NCBI RefSeq assembly: GCF_016411865.1
Contig: NZ_JAEKJA010000005.1
Location: 124,001-188,000, forward strand
Direction of reading: 5' to 3'
Origin: Acuticoccus mangrovi
Lineage (GTDB): Bacteria; Pseudomonadota; Alphaproteobacteria; Rhizobiales; Amorphaceae
DNA: 64,000 nt
Numbering within the stretch: the stretch's first letter is position 1; every line of letters starts with the position of its first letter. Shown piece by piece: positions 35,052-45,210 of the stretch. The notes under the pieces are model-generated. The model worked only from the letters and a program-made list of their open reading frames with translations, was not told the origin of the DNA and made no database searches. A program made the position numbers and the translations under genes.

Positions 35052-35984
35052 TTAGAGATCTGCGCCATTGGAGGGGAGGGCTCCCGTCCTCCCCTGGCGC
35101 CCAACGAAGGCCGCATGGCCCGAACGACGCTCAAGCGTCAGGGTGATCCAGTCGTCGATCACCACGTGCTCCTTCAGGCGGAAGCCCCGCGCTAGATAGG
35201 CCGCCCGCACGCGGCGCCCGTCGCGCAGCCTGAGACCCGACAGAACGAGAGTCCGGCGCGCCGATGCGCCGAGTTGTCCGGCCATCGCGATCAGCGGCCG
35301 GGCGAGAATGTTCGCGATCACCGTATCGGCGATCTCCACCGGCCCCGCGGCGACTGCCGTGCGAATCGGCCGGCGACAGCGATTCGCCCGCGCATTGGCC
35401 CGCGCCACCCGCACCGCCACATCGTCGATGTCGCTCGCCACGACGCTCTTGGCTCCGAGCCGGTCGGCGGCAATGGCGAGCACCCCCGTTCCCGTCCCGA
35501 CATCCGCAACGCTGCCGAGCGGTCCGCGCATCGCCAGCCGCTCCAGCGCGATCAGGCACCCCTTGGTCGTCGCATGGTGCGCCGTGCCGAAGGCGCGCCC
35601 GGCATCGATCTCCAGATTCCACATCGACGGCGGTAGGCGCATCCGGTCATGGGTGCCGTGCACGACGAACCGTCCGGCGCGCACCGGGTGCAGCGCCTTC
35701 TGGCTCTCAGCCACCCAGTCGCGCTCGGCGAGCGCATCGATCTGGAAGGGGGGAAGAACGGGGCAGAGCTCGCGGGCAAGCTCCAGCCAGCGGGTGCGGC
35801 CCGCCTCGTCGGTATCGTCGGTAAACAGCACGTCGACGAGCCACGGCCCGTCCTGCTCGGGGCGGTAGGCGGACAGGATCGGCTCGCCCTCGTCGACCAG
35901 CGCGTCGAGCACGGTGAGGGCGTCCATCGCCGGCTTCTCGAAGGCGTCGCCGACGCCGAGCGTGGTGTAGGCCCGTGTGACCAT
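35052..35984 (-). CDS. prmA: Ribosomal protein L11 methyltransferase
   Basis: A 310-residue PrmA. The N-terminal L11-recognition part is followed by the SAM-binding core: MWNLEIDAGRAFGTAHHATTKGCL (family substrate loop), VADVGTGTGVLAIAADRLGA (motif I), SDIDDVAVRVARANAR, and DTVIANILARPLIAMA (the NIL/NPPF equivalent). It trimethylates L11. It is the last member of a minus-strand group with DUF5993, dsbB and DUF1772, 75 bp after the last of them. A hairpin at 35072-35095 lies within its 3' end. Confidence 0.92.
   Translation of the reverse strand: MVTRAYTTLGVGDAFEKPAMDALTVLDALVDEGEPILSAYRPEQDGPWLVDVLFTDDTDEAGRTRWLELARELCPVLPPFQIDALAERDWVAESQKALHPVRAGRFVVHGTHDRMRLPPSMWNLEIDAGRAFGTAHHATTKGCLIALERLAMRGPLGSVADVGTGTGVLAIAADRLGAKSVVASDIDDVAVRVARANARANRCRRPIRTAVAAGPVEIADTVIANILARPLIAMAGQLGASARRTLVLSGLRLRDGRRVRAAYLARGFRLKEHVVIDDWITLTLERRSGHAAFVGRQGRTGALPSNGADL
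35072..35095. terminator. Possible hairpin between convergent DUF1127 and prmA genes
   Basis: AGGGGAGG and CCTCCCCT form a perfect 8-bp stem around an 8-nt loop, extended by outer GCGCC/GGCGC pairing. It lies just past the DUF1127 stop and inside the last codons of prmA. No T run follows, so intrinsic termination is uncertain. Confidence 0.35.
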
Positions 35985-36059
35985 GCGGATTCTTTCAAGA
36001 GGCCCGTCGGCCGGAAGCTTATGCGCGGGGTGCCGCCCGGCTCAAGCCGGATGAGCCCG

Positions 36060-36551
36060 TTACGGCATCAGCCGGAGGGTGGCGAGGAGGCAGCCGAACG
36101 ACACGAAGGACGACAGGGTGCGCACGTGGTTCCACAGCGTCCAAGGCTCGGAATATTCGTGCCAGAGCCTCGCCTGGGCCGCGGAGCGGGTGGGGATCTC
36201 GGCGTCGGCGAGGCCGTCGTTGAGGGGGAGATTGACCACGATCGTCACCCCGAAGGTGCCGACCGCGTAGACGAGCACCGCAGCGATGACGCACCAGGCC
36301 GCGGGCGAGCTGATCTGCGGCAGGAAGGTGAGGGCGGCGACGATGCCGACGAGGAGCGGGCCGAAGAAGGCGGGGGCGAAGAGAGCGTTGCGGATCTCCT
36401 CGTTGATCGCGTTCATCGCCTCGATCGCGGCGGCGGGCGGGGCGACGTCGAGACCGCGCATGACCGAGGCCGACCAGGCGAAGAAGAAGCCGGCAATGGC
36501 CCCGGTCAGGACGATGTCGACAATGAGAAGGCTGAAGCGGATTGTGGACAT
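36060..36551 (-). CDS. DUF1772-like (anthrone oxygenase-like) membrane protein
   Basis: A 163-residue protein with four predicted membrane helices. INEEIRNALFAPAFFGPLLVGI, VVNLPLNDGLAD and the end segment WTLWNHVRTLSSFVSFGCLL match the DUF1772 pattern, including the conserved Asn and the WNHVRT box. The family includes anthrone oxygenase-like proteins but most bacterial members are uncharacterised. It lies 27 bp downstream of dsbB on the same strand. Confidence 0.78.
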   Translation of the reverse strand: MSTIRFSLLIVDIVLTGAIAGFFFAWSASVMRGLDVAPPAAAIEAMNAINEEIRNALFAPAFFGPLLVGIVAALTFLPQISSPAAWCVIAAVLVYAVGTFGVTIVVNLPLNDGLADAEIPTRSAAQARLWHEYSEPWTLWNHVRTLSSFVSFGCLLATLRLMP

Positions 36552-36578
36552 CCCGGGTGTTCCGTGTTCGACGGCGCG

Positions 36579-37145
36579 TCAGCTACCGGAGAGCAGCGCC
36601 TTCAGCGCCTCCACGCCTTGATAGCTGGTCGGGTCGTCGGGGCAGAGGCCCAGACTGCACTCGGCAAGGGTCGAGACGCCGTTGCCCGCGGCGGCCAGCG
36701 CGAAGAGCAGCACGGCGAGCACCCCGAGGGTGCCGCGGCGCTCGTAGTCGTCGCTGTCGAACTGGCGGTTGAAGAGGAGGAGGACGCCGCCCCCGGCGAC
36801 GATCGCAGCGAACACGATGAACGCCCAGGTGTAGAAATGGAGGCCGAGGAAGGGAGCGCCGTAGGCCCCGGTACCCGGCACCACGTGCAGCGCGATCTGG
36901 CGCAGGGCGACGGCGCCGCCGCCGACGGCGCCGAGGATCATCAGCCCGTAGTGCGCCGGCCGGACGCCGACGAGGATGTTGAGCGCCAGCCCGGCTCCCG
37001 CCACGACGAAACCGGCGCGCTGCAGGATGCAGAGCGGGCAGGGCAGCTCGCCGCCCACGAACTGGTCGAAGAAGGCGAAGAGGAGAACAGCCGAGATGGC
37101 GAGAAGGCCGAGCGCGTTGAGCTGACGGGCGAGATGTGAGGTCAC
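36579..37145 (-). CDS. dsbB: DsbB-like disulfide bond formation protein
   Basis: A 188-residue four- to five-helix membrane protein with both redox cysteine pairs of the DsbB family: ELPCPLCILQRAGF at the end of the first helix and ECSLGLCPDDPTSY near the C-terminus. It should reoxidise a periplasmic thiol oxidase and pass electrons to quinone. No ATG fits; the GTG at 37145 gives MTSHLARQLNALG and lies nine bases from the stop of the DUF5993 gene. No dsbA is nearby. Confidence 0.87.
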   Translation of the reverse strand: MTSHLARQLNALGLLAISAVLLFAFFDQFVGGELPCPLCILQRAGFVVAGAGLALNILVGVRPAHYGLMILGAVGGGAVALRQIALHVVPGTGAYGAPFLGLHFYTWAFIVFAAIVAGGGVLLLFNRQFDSDDYERRGTLGVLAVLLFALAAAGNGVSTLAECSLGLCPDDPTSYQGVEALKALLSGS

Positions 37146-37153
37146 GGGCGCGC

Positions 37154-37309
37154 TCAGAGATCGAGGCCGAGAGAAGCGGTAACGTAGGCGTTGAACAACA
37201 CGAGCGTCGCCGCGAGCGACAACAGCACGAGCATGACCGCCACACCGCGCGCGCGGAAGGCGGCGAACACGAGGGCGAGTGCGACCCCGAAGAAGGGAAT
37301 GCTCATCAT
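37154..37309 (-). CDS. DUF5993-like membrane microprotein
   Basis: A 51-residue ORF, MMSIPFFGVALALVFAAFRA and so on to VTASLGLDL, made of two hydrophobic helices joined by RARG. It lies immediately upstream of dsbB with eight bases between stop and GTG. DUF5993 proteins are about this size and sit next to DsbB homologues, so it is probably a partner or stability factor of DsbB; the function has not been shown to my knowledge. GGGAGAG precedes the start. Confidence 0.72.
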   Translation of the reverse strand: MMSIPFFGVALALVFAAFRARGVAVMLVLLSLAATLVLFNAYVTASLGLDL

Positions 37310-37445
37310 GGCGGCGACCGCTCTCCCGTCGGGGGTGGTGATGGGCGGGCCGGACGGTCCGCTGACGGCGCGCGAACCTAGGCAAGATCAGCGGGGCTGG
37401 CAAGCTGGTACGGACACCGGCTTCGCTCGGCGCCAGGCGGGCACG

Positions 37446-37476
37446 AAAAAAGGGGCCGCGCGGTGCGCGACCCCTT
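37446..37476 (-). terminator. Intrinsic terminator of groESL
   Basis: On the minus strand, 26 bp after the groEL stop, GGGGTCGCGC and GCGCGGCCCC form a 10-bp stem (one G-T pair) closing a short ACC loop, followed directly by six T residues. This is a textbook rho-independent terminator. Confidence 0.92.
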
Positions 37477-37501
37477 CGTTCGTCCGGAGCTCGGGCGGGA
37501 C

Positions 37502-39154
<1,653 letters not shown>

Positions 39155-39190
39155 CTAAACTCGTGCTATTCTTATGGGACTGGGGCGAGA

Positions 39191-39496
39191 TCAGGCGGAG
39201 ACGGTCGCGGACTCGACCACACCCATGATGTCGCTCTCCTTCATGATGAGGAGATCCTCACCATCGAGCTTCACCTCGGTGCCCGACCACTTGCCGAACA
39301 GCACGCGATCACCAGCCTTGACGTCGAGCGGGGTGACGGCGCCCTGCTCGTTGCGCGCGCCCGGACCCACCGCGACGACTTCGCCTTCCTGCGGCTTTTC
39401 CTTGGCGGTATCGGGGATGATGATGCCACCGGCGGTCTTGGCCTCGGACTCGATACGACGCACGACAACGCGGTCATGCAGCGGACGGAATTTCAT
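39191..39496 (-). CDS. groES: Co-chaperonin GroES (10 kDa)
   Basis: A GroES of 101 residues: [20 protein letters not shown], the mobile-loop stretch [18 protein letters not shown], and [29 protein letters not shown]. The ATG at 39496 with GAGGGC upstream is preferred to a GTG four codons earlier. It is the first gene of the heat-shock operon. Confidence 0.98.
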   Translation of the reverse strand: MKFRPLHDRVVVRRIESEAKTAGGIIIPDTAKEKPQEGEVVAVGPGARNEQGAVTPLDVKAGDRVLFGKWSGTEVKLDGEDLLIMKESDIMGVVESATVSA

Positions 39497-39524
39497 GTCT
39501 GCCCTCACGGATCATGGGATGCTG

Positions 39525-39551
39525 TTGGCACTCTCTCCGAGTGAGTGCCAA
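39525..39551. promoter_or_regulatory. CIRCE element (HrcA operator)
   Basis: TTGGCACTC - N9 - GAGTGCCAA, a perfect 9-bp inverted repeat with 9-bp spacer, starts 28 bp upstream of the groES start codon. It matches the CIRCE consensus TTAGCACTC-N9-GAGTGCTAA except for compensated changes in both arms. HrcA binding here represses groESL and is relieved by heat shock. hrcA is not in the window. Confidence 0.95.
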
Positions 39552-39669
39552 CGGCTTGCCGGGCAGATAAGGGGGACGCGAAACAGTGTCAACAGAGAGC
39601 GGGGCGGCGCGGGCGGAAATTTTTGCCTCGGCGGCGACGCGCCTCGTCCGAAACGCTGGCCTGCGAGCC

Positions 39670-40404
39670 CTATGTGAGCTCGATCGGACGGCTCAGGGGC
39701 CATCCCATGGCACGAAACAGCTGCAGATCATAGCGATTCCAGTCCCTGAGGCGGCGAAGGGTGGCAGCCGACAGGCGACTGGGCGTTGCAGTTTGAAACG
39801 GTTCGTGCCCGTCGCCACCGACGAACACGTTGGCGCGGGGCAGGGTTTCGGCCACGAAGCCGCCGCGGCGGAGATAGGCTTCCACTTCGGCGACGTTGCC
39901 GACATGCAATTCGCCCGCGCGCACGCGTTGCCGTACGTCGCGCTCAACGCGGCCATAGTCGGCGTCGGTGGTGGTCGGGACGCCCGCGAGGATGCGGCAG
40001 AACGGGTTGCTCCACGCCGTCGTGAAGAAGGGGCGGCTCTCCATGATCTCGTCGGTGAGGGCGTCGGGGCTCGGCAGCTGCGCTTCGAAGATGGAGTGCA
40101 TCGGGTGTCGGCGCTGCGTGTGGACGAAGTTGAAGAAGCTGCAAATCCGCTCGATCGGGTCGCGCACGGCGGCCACGCAGATGGCGGGGCGGTTCGCGAA
40201 GAACCTCAGAATCTTGACGGTGACGTGCCCCGACACGACGCGCACCTCGCTGCGCTCCGCTGGAGACATCACCGCGAGCCGCTCGACGATCTCGCGCTCG
40301 TGTCCGCGGACGGTCCGCTCGTCGCCGAAGGTGCGCAGCAGCGCGTTCCGGATGCTCGTTCCCGCGCACTTCGGAACGTGCAGATGCACCAGAACTTCGT
40401 CCAT
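39670..40404 (-). CDS. Sulfotransferase-family protein
   Basis: A 244-residue protein with the PAPS-binding signatures of carbohydrate sulfotransferases: HLHVPKCAGTSIRNAL (5'-phosphosulfate loop with the catalytic-type Lys) and CVAAVRDPIERICSFFNF (3'-phosphate motif, RDPxxR). It probably transfers sulfate to a surface glycan or lipid, or is a sulfotransferase-fold enzyme of unknown acceptor. GGAG lies upstream of the ATG. It is a single gene between groES and an unrelated region, with no glycan genes around it. Confidence 0.8.
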   Translation of the reverse strand: MDEVLVHLHVPKCAGTSIRNALLRTFGDERTVRGHEREIVERLAVMSPAERSEVRVVSGHVTVKILRFFANRPAICVAAVRDPIERICSFFNFVHTQRRHPMHSIFEAQLPSPDALTDEIMESRPFFTTAWSNPFCRILAGVPTTTDADYGRVERDVRQRVRAGELHVGNVAEVEAYLRRGGFVAETLPRANVFVGGDGHEPFQTATPSRLSAATLRRLRDWNRYDLQLFRAMGWPLSRPIELT

Positions 40405-40678
40405 GACATCTCCAAACGAGCCTCTAAGTCATTGTGACTACAGGCAATCCGTCCGACAACTCGGGATTCATCAGTTCTGCCTATAACGATGGAAAGGTAA
40501 TCCTATTTTCCTGATGCCCGCCGCGCCGGCATCATATTTCTTCTCCTGTCGGCCGGGTGGTGGGCCAGCTCCCCCGCATTCCCGCAGGCTCGACAATGCC
40601 CGGCCTGTAGCGGCCGGCTGCGCCTCGCCGAACTGGGGCGCAGCCGGCTTAACTGCGAGATAGAGGGACGAGGATCCT

Positions 40679-41167
40679 ATGGCGATCGCCCACAAGGACC
40701 CGAAGCTGCCGCCACCCGAGCCGATACCGGAGGGGCCGGAGTGGATCGAGGAGCTCGGCCCCTTCGCCTCGGTCGGCGAGACGCTGGCGGTGCTCGCCCG
40801 CACCCTCTGCCCCCACGACAGTCTGCCCGAGCGCTGCTATCGGCGCGTGGTGAGAGCGCAGGACCGCATCGCCGCCGAGACCCAGGCGCTCGGCGTCACG
40901 GTGCGGGACTTCTGCGCCCTTCTCGACAGCCGGATGCCGCTCCCCTTCGCCGAACTCTCCGAAAGCTATCGCGTCAATATCCTGAAGACGCTGGAGAATG
41001 AGCCGGCCTTCATATTCTTGCAGCGCTCGACCGTGCGTTTCCTCTATGACGATGTCGAGGTGTGGGAGGCGTTCGGTTACGAGGGTGCCTCCGTCCACCT
41101 CGGCGGCTACATTCATCGCGGCTTCGACGATCTCGACTGGCTTCCCAACCCGCCCAGTGGCGACTGA
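40679..41167 (+). CDS. Gluconate 2-dehydrogenase subunit 3-like protein
   Basis: A 162-residue soluble protein directly before a GMC oxidoreductase, 21 bp apart. FASVGETLAVLARTLCPHDSLPERCYRRVV fits the start of the small subunit of membrane-bound FAD dehydrogenases, and it ends in an aromatic-rich stretch (GGYIHRGFDDLDWLPNPP). There is no Tat signal, although many such subunits carry one. It probably helps mature or stabilise the flavoprotein. Assignment rests on length, pattern and neighbour. Confidence 0.65.
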   Translation: MAIAHKDPKLPPPEPIPEGPEWIEELGPFASVGETLAVLARTLCPHDSLPERCYRRVVRAQDRIAAETQALGVTVRDFCALLDSRMPLPFAELSESYRVNILKTLENEPAFIFLQRSTVRFLYDDVEVWEAFGYEGASVHLGGYIHRGFDDLDWLPNPPSGD

Positions 41168-41188
41168 CCCTCTCACATCGGACGGATC

Positions 41189-42757
41189 ATGACGGCACAC
41201 TACCAGCTGGACGACGATGGCGTCGTCGTCATCATCGGCTCTGGCGCGGGGGGCGGCACGCTCGCCAACGAGCTCGCGCAGAAGGGCATCGACGTCGTTC
41301 TTCTCGAGGCCGGCCCGCACCTCACCGCCGACGACTTCGTCAACGACGAGTGGGGCGGCTACGAGATGCTGTCGTGGCTCGACAAGCGCACCTCGAGCGG
41401 CAACTGGCGGGTGGCCAAGGATCATCCGACGGCACCGAGCTGGAGCTGCAAGGTGGTGGGCGGCACCACCGTGCACTGGTCGGCCTGCTGCTACCGGCTG
41501 ATCGAGGACGAGATGCGTGCCCGCACCGTCTACGGCGACGTCCCGGGGGCGAGCCTCATCGACTGGCCGATCACCCTCGCCGACCTCGAGCCCTACTACG
41601 ACAAGGCCGAGGCGAAGATGGGCGTCACCCGCACCCACGGCCTGCCGGCACTGCCGCCCAACAACAACTTCAAGGTCATGTATGCCGGGGCCAAGGCGCT
41701 CGGCTACGACAGCGTGTCGACGGGCCGCCACGCCATCAACTCCGTCCCCTATGACGGGCGCCCCGCCACCATCGAAGACGGCTTCACGATCACCGGCGAC
41801 AAGGTCGGCTCGCGCTGGTCGACGCTCAACGTGGAGATCCCGCGCGGGCTCGCGACGGGCAAGCTGGAGCTGCGCGCCGAATGCTGCGCCGTGCAGATCG
41901 AGCACGACGCGGCCGGTAAGGCTTCCGCCGTCGTCTACGTCGATGCCGGGGGAATGACGCGGCGGCAGAAGGCGCGGGCGGTGGTGCTCGCGGGCAACTG
42001 CGTGGAATCCTCCCGCCTGCTCCTCTATTCCACCAGCGCCCTGTTCCCCAACGGCCTCGCCAACGGCTGGGGCCATGTGGGCCGCCACTATCTGCGCCAC
42101 ATCATCCAGACGGTCTGGTCGATCTTCGACAAGCCGGTGAACATGCACCGGGGCGAGATCATGATCGGCATGCTCGACGAGTTCGCCCACCACGACCCCT
42201 CGCGGGGCTTCGCCGGCGGCTACTATGTGGAGCTCAATTCGATGGGGCTGCCGACGACGGCCGCCTTCCTCGATCCCGGCTGGTGGGGACGCGACTTCGC
42301 CTCGGTGATGGAGCAGTATGCCAACATGGCCGGCATCTTCATGTCGGGCGAGGACATGCCGCAGCCCGACAACCGCATCACCCTCACCGACGATGTCGAC
42401 ACCTACGGCGTGCCGGTGGCGAACATCCACTACGACGAGCACGACAACGACCTGAAGATGCGCAGCCACGGCTACAAGACGCTGAGCGGCATCCACAAGG
42501 CCGCCGGAGCGAAGCGGTCGATCGAGGCGCCGGCCTATCCGGCGTCCCACAATCTCGGCTCCAACCGCATGAGCGCGCGGGCCGAGGACGGGGTTCTCGA
42601 CGGTCACGGCCGCGCTCACGAGGTGGCGAACCTCTTCGTGTGCGACGGCAGCCAGTTCGCGACCGGCGGGGCCTGCAACCCGACGCTCACCATCGTGGCG
42701 CTCGCGATCCGCCAGGCCGACTTCATCGCCAAGGAGATGGCCGGCGGCGCCCTATAG
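41189..42757 (+). CDS. GMC-family oxidoreductase (FAD-dependent dehydrogenase large subunit)
   Basis: A 522-residue GMC flavoprotein. The dinucleotide-binding motif VVVIIGSGAGGGTLANELAQ, the signature around KVVGGTTVHWSACCYR, and the C-terminal catalytic pair (His in ASHNLGSNRM; Asn in GGACNPTLTIVALA) place it with gluconate/fructose/sorbitol dehydrogenase large subunits. It likely oxidises a polyol or sugar acid and hands electrons to a carrier. The cytochrome c subunit normally found beside such pairs is missing here. Confidence 0.87.
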   Translation: MTAHYQLDDDGVVVIIGSGAGGGTLANELAQKGIDVVLLEAGPHLTADDFVNDEWGGYEMLSWLDKRTSSGNWRVAKDHPTAPSWSCKVVGGTTVHWSACCYRLIEDEMRARTVYGDVPGASLIDWPITLADLEPYYDKAEAKMGVTRTHGLPALPPNNNFKVMYAGAKALGYDSVSTGRHAINSVPYDGRPATIEDGFTITGDKVGSRWSTLNVEIPRGLATGKLELRAECCAVQIEHDAAGKASAVVYVDAGGMTRRQKARAVVLAGNCVESSRLLLYSTSALFPNGLANGWGHVGRHYLRHIIQTVWSIFDKPVNMHRGEIMIGMLDEFAHHDPSRGFAGGYYVELNSMGLPTTAAFLDPGWWGRDFASVMEQYANMAGIFMSGEDMPQPDNRITLTDDVDTYGVPVANIHYDEHDNDLKMRSHGYKTLSGIHKAAGAKRSIEAPAYPASHNLGSNRMSARAEDGVLDGHGRAHEVANLFVCDGSQFATGGACNPTLTIVALAIRQADFIAKEMAGGAL

Positions 42758-43016
42758 CGGCCGCCTTGCCTGAAGCTGCCCGGCGGCGTCCTCACCCCGC
42801 GTCGTAAACGGGCATCGGAGGCCCTGGCGGGCGACCGAGCGGAGCGCGCCGTCAGCCTCGGTAGGCCCAGCGGCGCTATGGGGGTCGCCGCCGCACCCGT
42901 TCTCCACGGACCGGTCGATTCATCCCCGCCAAACATCGAGGCGGGGATATCGAAGATGCCGATGCTGGAATATAGACGAACCGGGGTCCGCTACAGGGAT
43001 TGGCTTTGGTTTCGAT

Positions 43017-43937
43017 ATGGCTGAAGAACCATTACACGAGTCCTCCTCGGCGCCGTCCGCGACGCTCCAGGGGATCTTCGCCGCGCTGCCGGTGGCCGTC
43101 AGCTGGGCGTTGATGCCGGGCGCGATCATCCAATTCACGAACCAGGCGTTTGAGAAGCTCTTCGGCTATCCGCACGGCTTCTTCGCCACGGGCGAGCACT
43201 TCATCGAGACCGTCTACGTTCACGAGGCCGAGCGCGCGCTGGTGCTCAGGCACTGGGAGGACTTCGCCCTGACGAAGGGCAAGGGCGTGACGGAGATTCC
43301 CGATCTCGAGTTCGAGATACGCCGCGCCGACGGTCAGATGCGCGTGGTGCGCCATCGCGGCGTGATCCTGCACGACATGAAGGTGGGCATCGCCATCTTC
43401 GAGGACATCACCGAGCAGAAGCGGCTTCACATCCTCCTCAACGAGCAGGCCTATCGCGATCCGCTGACGGGCCTCGCCAACCGCCGCAGGCTGGACGAGC
43501 GGTGGCAGGAGGAACTCGCCCGGCGCAATCGCGACATCGTCTTCCTCATGGTCGATCTGGACCGCTTCAAGCAGATCAACGACACCTACGGCCACGCTGC
43601 CGGCGATGTGGTGCTGAACACCATCGGCGGCCGGTTGAAGGACGAGGTGAGAGGCAGCGATCTCGTCTGCCGGCTGGGTGGCGACGAGTTCGGCATCCTC
43701 TTGCCGGCGCCCGAGACACTCGGCGATGTGGATGCGCTGTGCGACCGCCTCATCGCGTCGCTGCACCTGCCGATCACCATCGAGGATGGCACCAGCGTCC
43801 AAGTCGGCGCCAGCATCGGCGCGTGCCTCTACCCGGCGGCGGCTGCGGATTTCCGCGAGCTCCTGCTTCGCGCGGACGAGGCGCTCTACCAGATCAAGAG
43901 CAGGGGGCGTGGCCGCTGGAAATGGTACGAGCCCTGA
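43017..43937 (+). CDS. PAS-GGDEF diguanylate cyclase
   Basis: A 306-residue cytoplasmic protein: a PAS domain (about 20-135; IIQFTNQAFEKLFGYPHGFF, ending in GIAIFEDITEQKRL) joined by a short helix to a GGDEF domain (DPLTGLANRRRLDERW; DLDRFKQINDTYGHAAGD; RLGGDEFGIL). The active-site motif is intact, so it should make c-di-GMP from GTP. No RxxD inhibitory site is obvious before GGDEF (the stretch reads VRGSDLVC, which keeps R..D at a near-suitable place). It stands alone. Confidence 0.92.
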   Translation: MAEEPLHESSSAPSATLQGIFAALPVAVSWALMPGAIIQFTNQAFEKLFGYPHGFFATGEHFIETVYVHEAERALVLRHWEDFALTKGKGVTEIPDLEFEIRRADGQMRVVRHRGVILHDMKVGIAIFEDITEQKRLHILLNEQAYRDPLTGLANRRRLDERWQEELARRNRDIVFLMVDLDRFKQINDTYGHAAGDVVLNTIGGRLKDEVRGSDLVCRLGGDEFGILLPAPETLGDVDALCDRLIASLHLPITIEDGTSVQVGASIGACLYPAAAADFRELLLRADEALYQIKSRGRGRWKWYEP

Positions 43938-43980
43938 CGCCATCCGTCGCGGCCCGCCGTCCCTCGGCTGTCACATCGCC

Positions 43981-44220
43981 TCAGCGGCCGCGCCAGCGAT
44001 AGATCCGGCCGCCGGCGCGCTTGCGGCCGGTGTCCTCCACGCCCGGCAGGCGTCCCGCGCGCACCATCGTCAGGAAGTCGCGGCCGAGCCGCACCTTGTC
44101 GCCCACATAGAGGTCGTCCCAGCCCGCGCCGTAGATCTCGGGGAAGTGGAACTCGCCGGGCGGGCGTTCCGCGAGGCGTCGGACAAGGCGGCCGACGGCG
44201 TGATCGTCGAGGCGCTTCAC
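43981..44220 (-). CDS. Small DUF1413-like protein
   Basis: A 79-residue basic protein. FHFPEIYGAGWDDLYVGDKVRLGRDFLTMVRAGRLPGV follows the DUF1413 pattern (a tryptophan, then G-x-R/K-x-x-L-G-R-x-F). No function is known. It starts seven bases after the stop of the MBL-fold gene on the same strand, so the two are probably one transcript, though no link in function is apparent. Confidence 0.6.
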   Translation of the reverse strand: MKRLDDHAVGRLVRRLAERPPGEFHFPEIYGAGWDDLYVGDKVRLGRDFLTMVRAGRLPGVEDTGRKRAGGRIYRWRGR

Positions 44221-44227
44221 CGGACTG

Positions 44228-45094
44228 TCAGAAGCCGATCTCGCGGCTGAGGACGAGAAGCGTCCGCTCGCGTGGCAGAGTGTTGAGCGAGACGCGGTAG
44301 ACTTGCTCTGGGTGCATCGCGATGGTGAGGCCGTCCTCGCGCATTCCGGCGATGAACTGGGAGAGCGTATAGTCGCCGAACCAGTGCATCGGGATGACGA
44401 CCTGGGTGCGCAGCCGCTCCACCACCGTCATCATCGCCGCCTGGTTCATGGTGTAGGTGCCGTCGATGGGCACGAACATGATGTCGAGCCGGCCGATCTC
44501 GGCGATCTGGGCGTCGCTCAGCATCTGATGCAGGTGGCCGAGATGGCCGAGGCAGAGGCCGGCGATCTCGAAGATGAAGATGGAGTTGCCGGACTCCTCC
44601 ACCCCACGATAGCTGCGGATGTCGGTCGGCACGTTGCGGATCAGCACCTCGCCCACCTCGAGGAAGTGCTCGGCCCGCCCCCCTTCCGGATTCCAGCCCC
44701 GCAGCACGTAGCGGATCTCGGGATCGGGGAAGGGCGTGTAGTGGCTCGAATGGGCGTGGTTCATGGTGACGACGTCGGGCAGCGGGCCGTTCCCGGCGAT
44801 GCCGTTGAAGTCGGTGGCGATCACCGTCCGGTCGGGGGCGGTGATGCGGAAGGTGGAGTGGCCGACGTAGGAGATCTCCACCGTGTAGGCGTCGGCGGCG
44901 CTTCCGGTGGCGACGCGGATGAAGCGCGCGTCGGGCGACAGACGCTGCGCGATCGCCTGGCAGTTGGAGACCATCTGAGCCGCGGCGGGCGAGGCGAGCG
45001 TGCCGGCGAAGGCCGCGAGGGCGAGGACGGCGAGGGTTCGCCGCCCGAGACGGGCGGCCCAGCCGCCCATGCAATTGCGAAGGGGGATCGTCAC
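44228..45094 (-). CDS. Secreted MBL-fold metallo-hydrolase-like protein
   Basis: A 288-residue exported protein. A signal peptide (RRTLAVLALAAFAGTLASPAAAQ) is followed by a metallo-beta-lactamase fold close to UPF0173: SYVGHSTFRI, VTMNHAHSSHYTPF, GLCLGHLGHLH, VPIDGTYTM and IPMHWFGDY. The usual HxHxDH box is changed to NHAHSSHY, with Asn at the first and Ser before the last His, so metal binding may be partial. The GTG start at 45094 is set by AAGGAGG six bases upstream; an ATG eight codons inside has no such site. Confidence 0.8.
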   Translation of the reverse strand: MTIPLRNCMGGWAARLGRRTLAVLALAAFAGTLASPAAAQMVSNCQAIAQRLSPDARFIRVATGSAADAYTVEISYVGHSTFRITAPDRTVIATDFNGIAGNGPLPDVVTMNHAHSSHYTPFPDPEIRYVLRGWNPEGGRAEHFLEVGEVLIRNVPTDIRSYRGVEESGNSIFIFEIAGLCLGHLGHLHQMLSDAQIAEIGRLDIMFVPIDGTYTMNQAAMMTVVERLRTQVVIPMHWFGDYTLSQFIAGMREDGLTIAMHPEQVYRVSLNTLPRERTLLVLSREIGF

Positions 45095-45210
45095 GCGCGC
45101 CTCCTTGGATCGCAGTCACCGTCCGACAAGGATAGCAACGGCGGCTCGCGTGTCGTCTCACAAAGCGCGGAGGGACGCTTTGTCTCAGCCGAGGCCGATG
45201 GGCGTGCCTC

